The notes beneath the pieces were generated by a model. It was not told the DNA's origin. It did no database searches and saw only the letters and a program-made list of their open reading frames with translations. 64,000 bases of DNA from Actinomycetota bacterium (GTDB lineage Bacteria; Actinomycetota; Acidimicrobiia; Acidimicrobiales; Palsa-688), in the NCBI GenBank assembly GCA_021323695.1, contig JAJPKN010000055.1, forward strand, positions 62,001-126,000. The letters run 5' to 3'. Shown here piece by piece: positions 26,923 to 36,331 of this stretch (its first letter is position 1; every line of letters starts with the position of its first letter). A program made the translations under genes and the position numbers.

Positions 26923-28719
26923 CTACTTGAGGAACCAGAAGTTCGGCTCTATGTACGCCCGGAAGCCAGCGAACTCGCTGGTCAGGCCGTAGCCGCTGAG
27001 GCTGGCCTTGGTCGCCGCGATGTGGTCGGGGTCGGGCACGAAGAGCCAGGGCTCGTCCTTCACGGTGAGGTCCTCGTAGGCCTTGAACGGGCCCAGGGTG
27101 CTCGCCACCGTGCTCTCGGCGATGTACTTGTCCAGCTGGGGGTCCGAGAAGCTGCCCACGTTGAAGGCGCCGCCGGTGTTGAGGGCGCCCTCACCGCTCG
27201 GGTAGGTGGACAGGCCCAGCCCGCCCCAGTCGGCCAGCTGCCAGGTGCACTGAGGCGTGCCTGGCTTCACGCACTGCGAAGCGATGGTGAGCAGCGTGTT
27301 GAACGACTCGGAGCGGGTGCTCACCTGCACCCCCGCCTTGGCCGCGTCCGACTGGAACAGGTCGTCGATCTCCTGGGTGATGACCTCGCCGCTGGAGTAC
27401 AGGAGGTTGAGCGACAGCTTCTCGCCTTTGGTTATCCCCTTGCCACAGGCGCTCGGGGACATGCACACGTCCACCCCACCGGGGTTCACCTGCCAGCCGT
27501 GGGCCCGCAGGATGGCCTCGGCGGTGCTCACCGAGAACGGGTAAGGGTCGTGCAGCTCGGCCGGGCTCACGAAGGGGTTGCCCTTTGGGTAGATGGGCAC
27601 CGGGCCGTAGCCGGGCGAGCCCAGGTTGTCCATGAAGTGGCTGATGATCGTCCCCTGGTCGATCAGGTGGGCCAGGGCCTGGCGGACATAGGTCTGGGAC
27701 AGGATGGGGCCTACGCCGGCGGCCTTCAGGTTGGGGACGATCATCTCGAAGCCCCAGTCGTGGACGGCGGTGGTCCTGTAGCCGGCAGCGTGGAGCGCCG
27801 GTATGGTCGGGAAGTCCTGGGTGGGGACGTAGCCGTAGTCAAGGTCCCCCGCCCGCAGCGCTTCGTACTCGGCCGAGTCCGAGGTGAACGGCATCTCCTC
27901 GAACTCCGAGGCGGTCGGCTTGGTGCCCGAGAACTTCGGGTTCGGGACGAAGATGGTAGGCGAGCTCGCTCCCCCGTAGGACTTGAGCTGCCAGGGCCCG
28001 TCGATGACCTTCCACAGCGGGTTGGTGTCGTAGGTGGTGGTGTCGGAGGCCTGCTTGGAGAGGAAAGCCAGCACCTTCTTGGCCCCGCTCGGGGTCATGT
28101 CGTAGTTGCCGACCGGCCCGTTGGCCGAGGTCTTGTCCCAGGCGTGCTGGGGGACCGGGTAGATGTAGTCGATCCCGTTGTCGACGAAGTACGTCGGGTT
28201 TATGGGGCTCTTCAGCACGAACTGGACGGTGGTGGGGCTGATGGCCTTGTAGCTCTTCAGGTTGTAGGGGAAGGCAGTAGGCCCGGAGTAACCGTTCCAG
28301 CTGGTCCCCAGCGCCTCGGCCAGGTTGAGGTAGAACACGACGTCCCGGGCGCTGACCGGCACCCCGTCGGACCACATGTAGTGGCGCAGGGTCACCGTGA
28401 AGACGGTGTCGGACTTGTTCACGACCGGTGGGTAGGCCATCGAGCGGCTGTAGTCCATCGTCGGCTGGTAAGGGTCCGGCAGGTAGATGAGCGGCCACAT
28501 CAGGTTGTAGAACTGGTCGATGTTGTACAGGCTCCCCTGGGGGGCCGGTGTCACGGGCAAGATGTAGTTGGGCGGGGCGCCTGGCGACTCGGCATAGGTT
28601 ATGACTCCCCCCTGTGCCTGTGCCGCTCCCGCGGTCGTCCCGGCCGTCCCCATTGCCGCGGTGGCAGCCAGGGCTCCCGAGACGACCACCGCTAAGGTCC
28701 GGTGCCCTAAGAGTTTCAT
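26923..28719 (-). CDS. ABC transporter solute-binding protein, family 5 (peptide-type)
   Basis: 598-residue exported binding protein. The ATG at 28719 is supported by AGGAGGG 7 nt upstream, whereas longer starts lack one. Residues 1-38 form a Sec signal peptide (LAVVVSGALAATAAMGTAGT, Ala-rich cleavage zone); I see no lipobox cysteine, so it may be free or anchored otherwise. Family features are the early YNIDQFYNLMWPLIY, the VFTVTLRHYMWSDGVPVSARDVVFYLN-type region (seen at about residues 115-140) and repeated lobes with internal cysteines. It delivers substrate to the adjacent DppB/DppC-like permeases. The ligand cannot be predicted. Confidence 0.9.
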   Translation of the reverse strand: MKLLGHRTLAVVVSGALAATAAMGTAGTTAGAAQAQGGVITYAESPGAPPNYILPVTPAPQGSLYNIDQFYNLMWPLIYLPDPYQPTMDYSRSMAYPPVVNKSDTVFTVTLRHYMWSDGVPVSARDVVFYLNLAEALGTSWNGYSGPTAFPYNLKSYKAISPTTVQFVLKSPINPTYFVDNGIDYIYPVPQHAWDKTSANGPVGNYDMTPSGAKKVLAFLSKQASDTTTYDTNPLWKVIDGPWQLKSYGGASSPTIFVPNPKFSGTKPTASEFEEMPFTSDSAEYEALRAGDLDYGYVPTQDFPTIPALHAAGYRTTAVHDWGFEMIVPNLKAAGVGPILSQTYVRQALAHLIDQGTIISHFMDNLGSPGYGPVPIYPKGNPFVSPAELHDPYPFSVSTAEAILRAHGWQVNPGGVDVCMSPSACGKGITKGEKLSLNLLYSSGEVITQEIDDLFQSDAAKAGVQVSTRSESFNTLLTIASQCVKPGTPQCTWQLADWGGLGLSTYPSGEGALNTGGAFNVGSFSDPQLDKYIAESTVASTLGPFKAYEDLTVKDEPWLFVPDPDHIAATKASLSGYGLTSEFAGFRAYIEPNFWFLK

Positions 28720-28740
28720 TTGCTCCCTCCTAATTTTCCG

Positions 28741-28756
28741 GGCCGCCCGAGCGGCC
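28741..28756 (-). other. Hairpin in the binding-protein leader
   Basis: GGCCGC-UCGG-GCGGCC (read on the minus strand) forms a 6-bp stem with a tetraloop about 10 nt before the AGGAGGG site of the family 5 binding-protein gene. It could stabilise the mRNA or end read-through from the dehydrogenase gene upstream. Confidence 0.45.
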
Positions 28757-28776
28757 AGGCCTTGAGCACTTGGGGA

Positions 28777-28782
28777 ACCATA
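28777..28782 (-). promoter_or_regulatory. Candidate -10 element of the peptide-binding-protein gene
   Basis: TATGGT on the minus strand, about 57 nt before the ATG at 28719. A TTGTGG-like -35 lies about 15 nt further upstream, which is a short spacing. Confidence 0.3.
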
Positions 28783-28875
28783 CCGCGCCCTGGGCGGCCA
28801 CAACCGGCATGGGCCAGAGGTGCCGGGCCTTGGCATGGCCGTACCTGAGGTTGGTGGTGCCCCGCCCCGCGAGGC

Positions 28876-29922
28876 TCAGGCACCGAAGCGGAGGAGGACC
28901 TTCACGTCGTCGGGCTGGCGCTGGTAGGCCTCCTGCCAGCGCTCCAGGGGCACCTGGCGGGAGACCAGCCGGGCCAGCCAGGCCGGGTCGGCCTTGGCCA
29001 GCGCCTGGGCGGCGGCTTCGTAGTGGGCCCGGTTGGCGTTCACCGAGCCGAAGACCACGTCGTTCTCCAGGACCATATGGCGGTTCACCTCTCCCGCGTC
29101 CACGCCCAGGGCCCGGCCCTTGGGCGAGACCCCGGTGAGGCAGAGCACGCCGTTGGGGGCCATGGCGTCCATGGCGTCGAAGACGAGCGAGCCCACGCCG
29201 GTGCACTCCACCACGATGTCGGGGCCCAGGCCGGTGGAAGCGATGTCGCCGTGGTGGTAGGTGGCGCCCAGGTCGGCCACCAGCTGGGGCTTGGGCCCCC
29301 GGTCCACCTGGTCCAGGACGTGGACCTGGAGGCCTCGTTGCACGCCGAGCAGGGCGGCCAGCAAGCCGATGGGCCCGGCCCCGGTCACCAGCACGCTCTG
29401 GGGCGACCAGCTGGCCCGGGTGCCGATGCGGAAGATGTGGTCCCAGGCCTTGGCTACGACGCTGGTGGGTTCGAGCAGGGCCCCGAGCTCGCCCAGGCCG
29501 GGCGCCACCTTGACCACGAACTCAGGCGTGATGCGGTAGCGCTCGCGGGCGTAGCCGTGATGGGCTTTGATGCCCCACTCGGTGTAGTTGCCGTTGCGGC
29601 ACATGTCCCACTGGCCCATGGCGCAGTTGGGGCACGGCTCGGGGTCGGGCCGGCGTACGACCCCGACGACCAGGTCCCCGGCGGCCAGCCCGGAGCCGCT
29701 GGGTGCCTCCAGGACCCGCCCAATGGACTCGTGGCCCAGGGCCAGGCGTTGCTCGCCCGGGGGTGCCCAACCGTAGTCCCCGGCGATGATCTCCAGGTCG
29801 GTGCCGCAGACGCCGACGGCGATGGTCTCCACCAGCACGGGCCCGTCAGCGGGGTCGGGCTCGGGGAGGTCGGTCAGGCTGACGGTGCCCGCCTGGAGGG
29901 GCACGACGGTGATGGCGCGCAT
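28876..29922 (-). CDS. Zinc-type alcohol/polyol dehydrogenase, glucose 1-dehydrogenase-like
   Basis: 348-residue medium-chain dehydrogenase/reductase. The catalytic zinc region is AVGVCGTDLEIIAGDYG with ALGHESIGRVLE, and the second cysteine cluster is PCPNCAMGQWDMCRNGNY. The Rossmann motif is VLVTGAGPIGLLAALLGVQR. The TEWGIKAHHGYARERYRI and LLEPTSVVAKAWDHI segments resemble archaeal-type glucose 1-dehydrogenases, which oxidise aldoses with NAD(P). A TACGGT hexamer 7 nt before the ATG marks a leaderless-type start. It is divergent from yqgE with only 32 bases between. The substrate could be another sugar or polyol. Confidence 0.8.
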   Translation of the reverse strand: MRAITVVPLQAGTVSLTDLPEPDPADGPVLVETIAVGVCGTDLEIIAGDYGWAPPGEQRLALGHESIGRVLEAPSGSGLAAGDLVVGVVRRPDPEPCPNCAMGQWDMCRNGNYTEWGIKAHHGYARERYRITPEFVVKVAPGLGELGALLEPTSVVAKAWDHIFRIGTRASWSPQSVLVTGAGPIGLLAALLGVQRGLQVHVLDQVDRGPKPQLVADLGATYHHGDIASTGLGPDIVVECTGVGSLVFDAMDAMAPNGVLCLTGVSPKGRALGVDAGEVNRHMVLENDVVFGSVNANRAHYEAAAQALAKADPAWLARLVSRQVPLERWQEAYQRQPDDVKVLLRFGA

Positions 29923-29929
29923 GTTTGGA

Positions 29930-29935
29930 ACCGTA
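29930..29935 (-). promoter_or_regulatory. -10 element of the glucose-dehydrogenase-like gene (leaderless type)
   Basis: TACGGT on the minus strand, 7 nt before the ATG at 29922. Confidence 0.5.
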
Positions 29936-29954
29936 GCCGAGCCATGATGTAGGC

Positions 29955-30551
29955 ATGCCGGAGATCCCAGAACCGCTCGGTGCAGTGCCGTTCGAGCCCG
30001 GCCCGCTCCAGGGCAAGATCCTGGTGGCCAGCCCTTCGCTCATCGACCCGAACTTCTCCCGCACGGTGGTGTTCATGCTGGCCCACGGGGACCAGGGGGC
30101 CTTGGGCCTGGTGCTCAACCGGCCCAGCCTGACGGGGGTGGCGTCGCCCCTGCCTCAGTGGGAGGAGCTCGCCTCCGGCCCCCCGCTGGTGTTCGTGGGT
30201 GGGCCGGTGAGCGAGGGCGCCATCTGCCTGGCCCGGGTCAAGTCCGAGGTATCCGTGCCCAGCTCGGGCTACCTACCGTTGAGCGGGGCCCTGGGCACGG
30301 TCGACCTCGAGGCCGACCCGGCCTTCGTGGCCCCTTGGATCGAAAAGCTGCGGGTCTTCGCCGGCTATGCCGGCTGGGGCCCGGGGCAGCTGGAGGCCGA
30401 GATGGCGGCGGGGGCCTGGTGGGCCTTCGACGCCGAGGAAGACGACATCTTCAGCCAGGAGCCCGACGACCTCTGGAGGCGCGTCCTGCGCCGCCAGGGC
30501 GGCAAGTGGGCGCTGGCGGCCGCCTACCCCGACGACCCCTCGCTCAACTGA
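29955..30551 (+). CDS. YqgE/AlgH family protein (UPF0301)
   Basis: 198-residue single-domain protein of the YqgE/AlgH family. Diagnostic segments are [51 protein letters not shown] and [20 protein letters not shown]. The family is widespread, but its biochemical role is not established; transcriptional and stress links have been proposed in other bacteria. The ATG at 29955 gives the usual family length. Its last 28 bases overlap the 3' end of typA on the other strand. Confidence 0.9.
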   Translation: MPEIPEPLGAVPFEPGPLQGKILVASPSLIDPNFSRTVVFMLAHGDQGALGLVLNRPSLTGVASPLPQWEELASGPPLVFVGGPVSEGAICLARVKSEVSVPSSGYLPLSGALGTVDLEADPAFVAPWIEKLRVFAGYAGWGPGQLEAEMAAGAWWAFDAEEDDIFSQEPDDLWRRVLRRQGGKWALAAAYPDDPSLN

Positions 30552-32398
30552 GCCGGCCGGGCCCGGGCGCGGGCCTTGGCCCGCTCGGCCTGGGACAGGG
30601 TGACCTTGCGCAGGCGGACCGACGACGGGGTGACCTCGGCGCACTCGTCCTCCCGCAGGAACTCGAGCGCCTGCTCCAACGACAGCACCCTGGGTGGGGT
30701 CAGCCGGACCAGTTCCTCGGCGGTGGACGAGCGCATGTTGGTGAGCTTGCGTTCCTTGGCCGGGTTGACGTCCATGTCCTCCGGCCTGGCGTTTTCCCCG
30801 ATGACCATGCCCTCGTACACCTCGGTGCCCGGCCCCACGAACAGCGTCCCCCGTTCCTGGAGGCCGAGCAGGGCATAGGAGGTGCAGCGGCCCCGGCGGT
30901 CGGCCACGATGGAACCGCTCTGGCGGGTGCGGATCTCGCCCTGCCAGGGCTCCCAGCCGTCCAGCACGTGATGGAGCTGGGCCGTCCCCCGGGTCTCGGT
31001 GAGCAGCTGGGAGCGCAGCCCGATGAGGCCGCGGGCGGGGACCAGCCATTCGGTGCGCGCCCAGCCGCTGCCGTGGCTGGCCATGTGGGCCACCCGGCCC
31101 TTGCGGGCCGCGAGGATCTGGGTGACCGCCCCCAGGTGCTCCTCGGGCACGTCGACCAGTGCCCGCTCGACCGGCTCATGGGCCACACCGCCGATGACCT
31201 TGGTCAGGGCCTGGGGCTTGCCCACGGTCAGCTCGAAGCCCTCCCGGCGCATGAGCTCCACCAAGACGGCCAGGGCCAGCTCGCCCCGGCCCTGGACCTC
31301 CCAGGTGTCGGGCCGGCCCGTGGGCAGCACCCGTACCGACACGTTGCCGACCGTCTCGGCGTCCAGCCGCCCCTTCAGCAGCCGGGCCGTCAACCTGGTG
31401 CCCTCCCGCCCGGCCAGGGGCGAGGTGTTCACCCCGAAGGTCATGGAGATGGCCGGCTCGTCCACCCGGACCGGGGGCAGGGGGCGGGGGTCGTCGGGGT
31501 CGGCCAGGGTGTCGCCGATCATGACCTCGGGGATGCCGGCGATGGCGACGATGTCGCCGGGGCCGGCGGCCCGCTCGCCGGCGTCCACCCGTTCCAGGGC
31601 CTCGGTGAAGTACAGCTGGGAGATGCGCACCCTTTGAGTGGTGCCCTCGGGACGGCACCAGGCGGCCAGGTCGCCCTTTTTCACCCACCCCTGGTGCACC
31701 CGGCAGATGGCCAGCCGGCCGACGTAGGGGGACGCGTCGAGGTTGGCCACCAGGGCCTGGAAAGGGTGCCCCTCGTGGTAGACGGGCGCGGGGATGTAGG
31801 AGACGAGCAGCTCGAAGAGGACTTTGAGGTCGGGGGCGATCGCGACTTCTTCGGGCGAAAGCGCTGCCTGGCCCGAGCGGGCGTTGGCGTAGGCGACGGG
31901 GAAGTCGAGCTGGCCCTCGGTGGCGCCCAGGTCGATGAACAGGTCGTAGACCCCGTCCAGCACCTCCTTGGGGCGGGCGTCGGGCCGGTCGACCTTGTTG
32001 ATGACGACGGCAATGGGGAGGCGGGCCTCCAGGGACTTGCGCAGCACGAAGCGCGTCTGGGGCAGCGGGCCCTCGCTGGCGTCGACCAGGAGGAGCACCC
32101 CGTCGACCATGGTGAGGGCGCGTTCCACCTCCCCGCCGAAATCTGCGTGCCCGGGGGTGTCGACGATGTTGACCCGGACGTCGCCGTAGTGGACGGCCGT
32201 GTTCTTGGCCAGGATGGTGATCCCCTTTTCCCGTTCCAGGTCGGTGTTGTCCATGGCCCGCTCGGGCACCTGTTGGTTGGGCCGCAAGGCGCCCGACTGG
32301 CGGAGCATGGCGTCGACCAGCGTGGTCTTGCCGTGGTCCACGTGGGCCACGATGGCGACGTTGCGCACCTCGCGCCTGGTCCTCAGCTCCCCTGCCAT
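30524..32398 (-). CDS. typA: Translational GTPase TypA/BipA
   Basis: 624-residue ribosome-associated GTPase acting in ribosome assembly and stress or cold adaptation. G1 is AHVDHGKT, the switch region includes [16 protein letters not shown]3 is DTPGHADF, and G4 is [10 protein letters not shown]. The elongation-factor-like domains II to V and the BipA-type C-terminus follow ([20 protein letters not shown] and [20 protein letters not shown]). The ATG at 32398 follows a GAGGAG site. It lies directly downstream of the UbiB-type kinase gene with 14 bases between. Length and motifs are normal. The tail overlaps yqgE by 28 bases on the opposite strand. Confidence 0.96.
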   Translation of the reverse strand: MAGELRTRREVRNVAIVAHVDHGKTTLVDAMLRQSGALRPNQQVPERAMDNTDLEREKGITILAKNTAVHYGDVRVNIVDTPGHADFGGEVERALTMVDGVLLLVDASEGPLPQTRFVLRKSLEARLPIAVVINKVDRPDARPKEVLDGVYDLFIDLGATEGQLDFPVAYANARSGQAALSPEEVAIAPDLKVLFELLVSYIPAPVYHEGHPFQALVANLDASPYVGRLAICRVHQGWVKKGDLAAWCRPEGTTQRVRISQLYFTEALERVDAGERAAGPGDIVAIAGIPEVMIGDTLADPDDPRPLPPVRVDEPAISMTFGVNTSPLAGREGTRLTARLLKGRLDAETVGNVSVRVLPTGRPDTWEVQGRGELALAVLVELMRREGFELTVGKPQALTKVIGGVAHEPVERALVDVPEEHLGAVTQILAARKGRVAHMASHGSGWARTEWLVPARGLIGLRSQLLTETRGTAQLHHVLDGWEPWQGEIRTRQSGSIVADRRGRCTSYALLGLQERGTLFVGPGTEVYEGMVIGENARPEDMDVNPAKERKLTNMRSSTAEELVRLTPPRVLSLEQALEFLREDECAEVTPSSVRLRKVTLSQAERAKARARARPAQLSEGSSG

Positions 32399-32412
32399 GG
32401 CTCCTCTGCCGT

Positions 32413-34080
32413 TCAGCGCCGCCGGGTGAGCTGGGGCCAGCGCCGGGCCCGGGTACGGGCGGACCGCCGGGCGTGCTCCTCCATGCGCCGGCGGATGAGC
32501 TCCCGGCGGGCCTGCAGGTCCCGGTAGGTGAGGGCCTCCACCTCGTCGGTCACCCCCACCGCGGCCCGCACCCCCGAGATGTCGATGGCGTGCTGGCGGG
32601 GGTCCACCCCGATGTCGTGGGCGATACGTTCCCCGTAACGGGTGGTGAAGTAGGCCGCGACCCCGGCCACCTCGGCGAACAGGTCGACGTCGGGGGCCAG
32701 GGTCGCCAGGGACCCGTCCAGGAAAAGGAGGTCCTTTACGAACAGCATGAGGATCTTGGGGAACTTGGCCCCGTAGGCGAGCAGCCGCTTGGTCAGTTCT
32801 CGCACCTCGGCCAGGAGGGCCTCTGGGTCCATGGTGGTCGGGTCGACCACGGGCTTGTCCAGCCCGAGGTCGGCGGCCAGGGCCTCGAGGTCGGTGTCGG
32901 GCGGGACGGCCCCTAGGTCGCGCAGGCCCACCAGCTGCAGGCGGGTGTCGTTGAGGGTGCCGCCCATGAGGAGCCGTAAGAACGCGATGCGCCGCCTCTC
33001 GTCCAGCCGGCCGGTGATGCCGTAGTCCAGCAGGGCGACTCGGCCGTCGGGGCGCACGAGGAGGTTGCCCCCATGGAGGTCGCCGTGGAACACGCCAAAG
33101 AGGGTGGCCCCCTCCAAGAACGCGATCATGAGGGCCCGTACCACGGCCGAGGTGTCGATACCGGCCTGGTGCATCCCCTCCACGTCGTCCCAGCTGAAGC
33201 CGTCCAGGCGCTCCATGACCAGGACCCGCTGGGTGACCAGCTCCGGGTGGGGGCGGGGGACCACGACGGCTTTTTGGCCCGTGCCCACCAGCACGGCTGC
33301 GATGTCCAACATGTTGTCGGCCTCCAGGCGGAAGTCGAGCTCCTCGACGATCGTCTCGGCGAACAGCTCCACCAGGGCCGGGGGGTTGGCCAGCGAGGCC
33401 ACCGGTATCCGGCCGATGAGCAGGGGGGCGAGCCAGCTCATGGCCGCGATGTCGTGGCGCACCAGCGGCTCCACCTGAGGGCGTTGCACCTTGACCACCA
33501 CCTCCTCACCGCTGGCCAGGCGGGCGGCGTGGACCTGGGCGATGGACGCTGCGGCGATGGGGGCCGGCTCGAAATAGGAGAAGACCTCTTCGAGGGGCCG
33601 GCCCAGGTCGGCTTCTACCACCTCCCGCACGACCTTGAAGGGCTCGGGGGGCACCCGGTCGCGGCACAGCTTGAACTCGGCCACCAGCTCCGGGGGGAAG
33701 ACGCCCTCGCCCGAGGAAAGGATCTGGCCCAGCTTGATGTAGGTGGGGCCCAGGCGCTCGAACGCCCGCCGCAGCCGTCGGGAAAGCCCGGCCCGGGAGA
33801 TCTCCCGGCGGCCGAGCTTGGCCGCCTGGCGCCTTTCCACCAGGCGCCAGGCCAAGATGGCCCAGCCCAACCTCAGCCCGGTGACGACCACCCGCCGGCC
33901 GGGGGGGAACAGCCGGCGGCTGAGCAGCTTGGGCACGGCCAGGGCGGTGGCCGTGCGCAGCGAGCTCACGCCTGCCCGCCAGGGCAGCGGCTTGCCGGTC
34001 AGGTCCCATGGGGGGGTGTCGCTGAAAGCGCCCAGGGCGAGGTCAGCGGGCGGCTCGTCGAGGGGTGATGTCATGGCCAT
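32413..34080 (-). CDS. ABC1/UbiB-family atypical protein kinase-like protein
   Basis: 555-residue member of the ABC1/ADCK/UbiB family, linked in other organisms to isoprenoid quinone or lipid homeostasis. The family KxGQ motif is [11 protein letters not shown] (about residue 115), the Ala-rich loop is [11 protein letters not shown], the ATP-site lysine is in VVVKVQRP, and the catalytic and metal residues are in [13 protein letters not shown] and [11 protein letters not shown]. The C-terminus has weakly hydrophobic segments that may touch membrane. The start may be 34080 or the ATG two codons later at 34074. A TAGGGT hexamer lies 15 nt upstream. Precise function in this organism is unknown. 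Confidence 0.9.
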   Translation of the reverse strand: MAMTSPLDEPPADLALGAFSDTPPWDLTGKPLPWRAGVSSLRTATALAVPKLLSRRLFPPGRRVVVTGLRLGWAILAWRLVERRQAAKLGRREISRAGLSRRLRRAFERLGPTYIKLGQILSSGEGVFPPELVAEFKLCRDRVPPEPFKVVREVVEADLGRPLEEVFSYFEPAPIAAASIAQVHAARLASGEEVVVKVQRPQVEPLVRHDIAAMSWLAPLLIGRIPVASLANPPALVELFAETIVEELDFRLEADNMLDIAAVLVGTGQKAVVVPRPHPELVTQRVLVMERLDGFSWDDVEGMHQAGIDTSAVVRALMIAFLEGATLFGVFHGDLHGGNLLVRPDGRVALLDYGITGRLDERRRIAFLRLLMGGTLNDTRLQLVGLRDLGAVPPDTDLEALAADLGLDKPVVDPTTMDPEALLAEVRELTKRLLAYGAKFPKILMLFVKDLLFLDGSLATLAPDVDLFAEVAGVAAYFTTRYGERIAHDIGVDPRQHAIDISGVRAAVGVTDEVEALTYRDLQARRELIRRRMEEHARRSARTRARRWPQLTRRR

Positions 34081-34155
34081 GAGGTGTACCCGTCGACCCT
34101 ACTGCCCAGGGCCGTCCCCCCGGGGCCGACCTACGTCGGCGCCCGGGCCGGGCGC

Positions 34156-34161
34156 TAGGCT
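34156..34161 (+). promoter_or_regulatory. -10 element of the Bcp-like gene (leaderless type)
   Basis: TAGGCT ends 8 nt before the ATG at 34170. Confidence 0.5.
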
Positions 34162-34169
34162 CGGTCCGC

Positions 34170-34700
34170 ATGGCCGTCAGCCAGCCCAGCAGCCGGCGCC
34201 CCAGCCAGCCTCGGCGTGAGCCCAGCCCCCCAGCTGGCCCGCCCCGCCTCAGCCCGGGGGACATGGCGCCCGGCTTCAGCCTCCCGGACCAGTCTGGCCA
34301 GCGGGTGGACCTCGCCAGCTTCCGGGGCCGCAAGGTGCTCGTCTACTTCTACCCCAAAGCAGGGACCCCAGGGTGCACCGCCCAGGCTTGCGGGCTGCGC
34401 GACGTGCGGGACCGCATAGGCACCACGGCCGTGGTGGGCATCAGCCCCGACCCCCCTGAGCGCCAGGCTGGCTTTGCCGCCAAGTACGGCCTCGGGTTCC
34501 CTTTGCTCTCCGACGCTGGCCACGCGGTGGCGGAGGCTTACGGGGCCTGGGGGCAAAAGAGCATGTACGGGCGCTCCTACATGGGGGTCGTGCGTTCGGC
34601 GTTCCTGGTGGGGGAAGACGGCCGGCTGGAGCGAGCCTGGTACAAGGTGGCCCCGGCGGCGACGGCCACGAACCTGTTGGAGGCCCTGGGGGCCGCCTGA
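34170..34700 (+). CDS. bcp: Thioredoxin-dependent peroxiredoxin, Bcp/PrxQ type
   Basis: 176-residue thiol peroxidase that reduces hydroperoxides with thioredoxin. The peroxidatic cysteine is in YFYPKAGTPGCTAQACGLRD, and a second cysteine four residues further on (CTAQAC) fits the PrxQ resolving-cysteine arrangement. VVGISPDPPERQAGFAAKYG and FPLLSD are also typical. An N-terminal extension of about 28 Pro/Arg/Ser-rich residues precedes the domain; it is kept because a TAGGCT hexamer places the transcript start just before this ATG. The extension does not look like a signal peptide. Cytoplasmic antioxidant role inferred from family. Confidence 0.92.
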   Translation: MAVSQPSSRRPSQPRREPSPPAGPPRLSPGDMAPGFSLPDQSGQRVDLASFRGRKVLVYFYPKAGTPGCTAQACGLRDVRDRIGTTAVVGISPDPPERQAGFAAKYGLGFPLLSDAGHAVAEAYGAWGQKSMYGRSYMGVVRSAFLVGEDGRLERAWYKVAPAATATNLLEALGAA

Positions 34701-34730
34701 CCGGGGGGCGCCGAGGCGCGCCGGCTCCTC

Positions 34731-34760
34731 AGGCGGGTACGAACTAGGCGGGTAAGAACA
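34731..34760. repeat. 15-bp tandem duplication of the fabF 3' end including the stop
   Basis: Read on the minus strand, TTCTTACCCGCCTAG (last codons and stop of fabF) is followed by TTCGTACCCGCCTGA, an in-frame near-copy that would encode FVPA-stop after FLPA-stop. Confidence 0.8.
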
Positions 34761-35961
34761 CCAGGCAGCCGTTGTGGCCGCCGAAGCCGAAGGAGTTGGA
34801 CAGGCTGGGCCCTGGTTCCCAGGGCCGGGGGCCGCCGGTCACCAGGTCTATGGGCAGGGCGGGGTCCTGGTGGCGGGTCCCCGCCGTGGGCGGCAGCAAC
34901 CGGTGCCGGAACGACAGGCACACGGCGACGGCCTCTATGGCCCCGGCTGCCGCCAGCGTGTGCCCCAGGACGCCCTTGATGCTCGTCACCGCCGGGCCAG
35001 GCAACCCGAAGACCTTCACGATGGCCTCGGCCTCGGCCGCGTCGTTGAGCGGCGTCGAGGTCCCGTGGGCGTTGATGTGGGTGACCTGCTCCGGCCGGAC
35101 CTGCGCGTCGGCCAGGGCCAGTTCCATGCAGCGGGCCGCGCCGCCGCCGTCGGGCCGGGGCGCGGTTATGTGGTGGGCATCGGCTGTGCTGGCGGCCCCG
35201 GCCACCTCGGCGTAGACGGGCGCTCCCCGGGCCAGGGCGCGCTCGCGCTCTTCCAGCACCACGACCCCAGCCCCCTCGCCGATGACAAAGCCGTCCCGGT
35301 CGACGTCGAAGGGCATCGACACGCCCGAGCGGGACAGGGCAGTCATGTTGGAGAAGCCGGCTACGCCCAGCCCGCTCAGGGGGGCCTCGCTGCCTCCCGC
35401 CACCATCACGTCGCAGCGGCCGGTCGCGATCAGCCGGGCGGCGTTGGCGATGCTCTGGGTGCCGGCGGCACAGGCCGTGACCGTGCACTCGCAAGGGCCG
35501 CGCAGGTCGTAACGCATGGAAATGTCGGCCGAGGCGCGGTTGGCCATGATCATCGGGACGAGGAAGGGGCTCACCCGCTCGGCGCCTCTTTCCATGAGCA
35601 CCGTGTGCTGGCGCTCGATCGTCTCCAGGCCGCCGACGCCGGTGCCGATGAGCGTGCCTGCCCGGTCCGGGTCGCCCCGGAGGGCTTCGATGCCCCCGGC
35701 GTCGGCCACCGCCTCGTCGGCGGCGACGGCTGCCATCAGGGTGAAGCGGTCCAGGCGGCGCAGTTCCTTGGGAGAGTAAAGGCTACTGGCGTCGAAGCCC
35801 ACCACCGGCCGCTCCCGGCCCACGGGAGCCTCGGCCAGCAGCCCATGCCAGAAGTTGCTGGCGCCGGTGCCACACGACGCCACCACGCCGACCCCGGTGA
35901 CGACCACCCGCCTCCCGGGGACCGCCCCCTGACCGTCAGCCGACCCGGCCAGGGCGAGCAT
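34744..35961 (-). CDS. fabF: Beta-ketoacyl-ACP synthase II
   Basis: 405-residue condensing enzyme that elongates acyl-ACP with malonyl-ACP in type II fatty-acid synthesis. The Cys-His-His triad is Cys164 in TVTACAAGTQS, His299 in INAHGTSTPLND and His334 in KGVLGHTLAAAG. VVVTGVGVVASCG opens the thiolase fold and SNSFGFGGHNG closes it. The ATG overlaps the acpP stop by one base (TGATG), so the two are translationally coupled. It is the last gene of fabD-fabH-acpP-fabF, the gene order usual in actinobacteria. The 3' end is tandemly duplicated just beyond the stop. Confidence 0.96.
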   Translation of the reverse strand: MLALAGSADGQGAVPGRRVVVTGVGVVASCGTGASNFWHGLLAEAPVGRERPVVGFDASSLYSPKELRRLDRFTLMAAVAADEAVADAGGIEALRGDPDRAGTLIGTGVGGLETIERQHTVLMERGAERVSPFLVPMIMANRASADISMRYDLRGPCECTVTACAAGTQSIANAARLIATGRCDVMVAGGSEAPLSGLGVAGFSNMTALSRSGVSMPFDVDRDGFVIGEGAGVVVLEERERALARGAPVYAEVAGAASTADAHHITAPRPDGGGAARCMELALADAQVRPEQVTHINAHGTSTPLNDAAEAEAIVKVFGLPGPAVTSIKGVLGHTLAAAGAIEAVAVCLSFRHRLLPPTAGTRHQDPALPIDLVTGGPRPWEPGPSLSNSFGFGGHNGCLVFLPA

Positions 35962-36200
35962 CAGAGCTTGGAGGTGACCAGCTCGTAGGCTTGGCCGACG
36001 GTCTGGACGCCTTCCAGCTCGGCCTCGTCCACGTCGATGCCGAAACGCTCCTCGAGAGCCATCACCAGTTCCACCAGGTCGAGGCTATCGGCGTCCAGGT
36101 CGTCGGCGAAGCGTGCCTCGGGTACGATCTTGGACGGCTCGACCTGCAGCACCTCCACGGCGCACTGCTTGAACAGGTCAAAGGACTCTTCCGGGCCCAT
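35961..36200 (-). CDS. acpP: Acyl carrier protein
   Basis: 79-residue acidic carrier whose serine accepts 4'-phosphopantetheine and carries growing acyl chains. The attachment motif is DDLDADSLDLVEL with Ser39. The surrounding helices, including VMALEERFGIDVDEAELEGV, are standard for AcpP. The ATG at 36200 is preceded by GGAGGGAG. The longer open frame upstream runs into a repeat-rich leader and is not protein-like. It sits between fabH and fabF. Confidence 0.96.
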   Translation of the reverse strand: MGPEESFDLFKQCAVEVLQVEPSKIVPEARFADDLDADSLDLVELVMALEERFGIDVDEAELEGVQTVGQAYELVTSKL

Positions 36201-36217
36201 GTTGTCTGTCTCCCTCC

Positions 36218-36280
36218 GTTGCTCGGTGGTTCGGTTTGGTCGGGTTTGGGTTGCTCGGTGGTTGCGGTTGCTTGGTGGTT
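36218..36280 (-). repeat. Three copies of a 14-bp repeat in the acpP leader
   Basis: On the plus strand GTTGCTCGGTGGTT occurs at 36218-36231 and 36250-36263, and GTTGCTTGGTGGTT at 36267-36280. The transcript strand is therefore an unusual C/A-rich leader (AACCACCGAGCAAC units) just before the acpP ribosome-binding site. Confidence 0.8.
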
Positions 36281-36331
36281 GCCACAATCTAGTTGGGCGG
36301 TGGGCGGGGGCCCTCGGGGAGCCTCGGCGGC

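Noticed and set aside
27022..28695. Long plus-strand frame antisense to the peptide-binding protein
   Set aside because: Val/Gly/Arg-rich, no domain, no start signal, and exactly opposite a clear gene.
30158..32527. 789-codon plus-strand frame across yqgE and typA
   Set aside because: No recognisable domain and extreme composition. Both overlapped genes have full family signatures.
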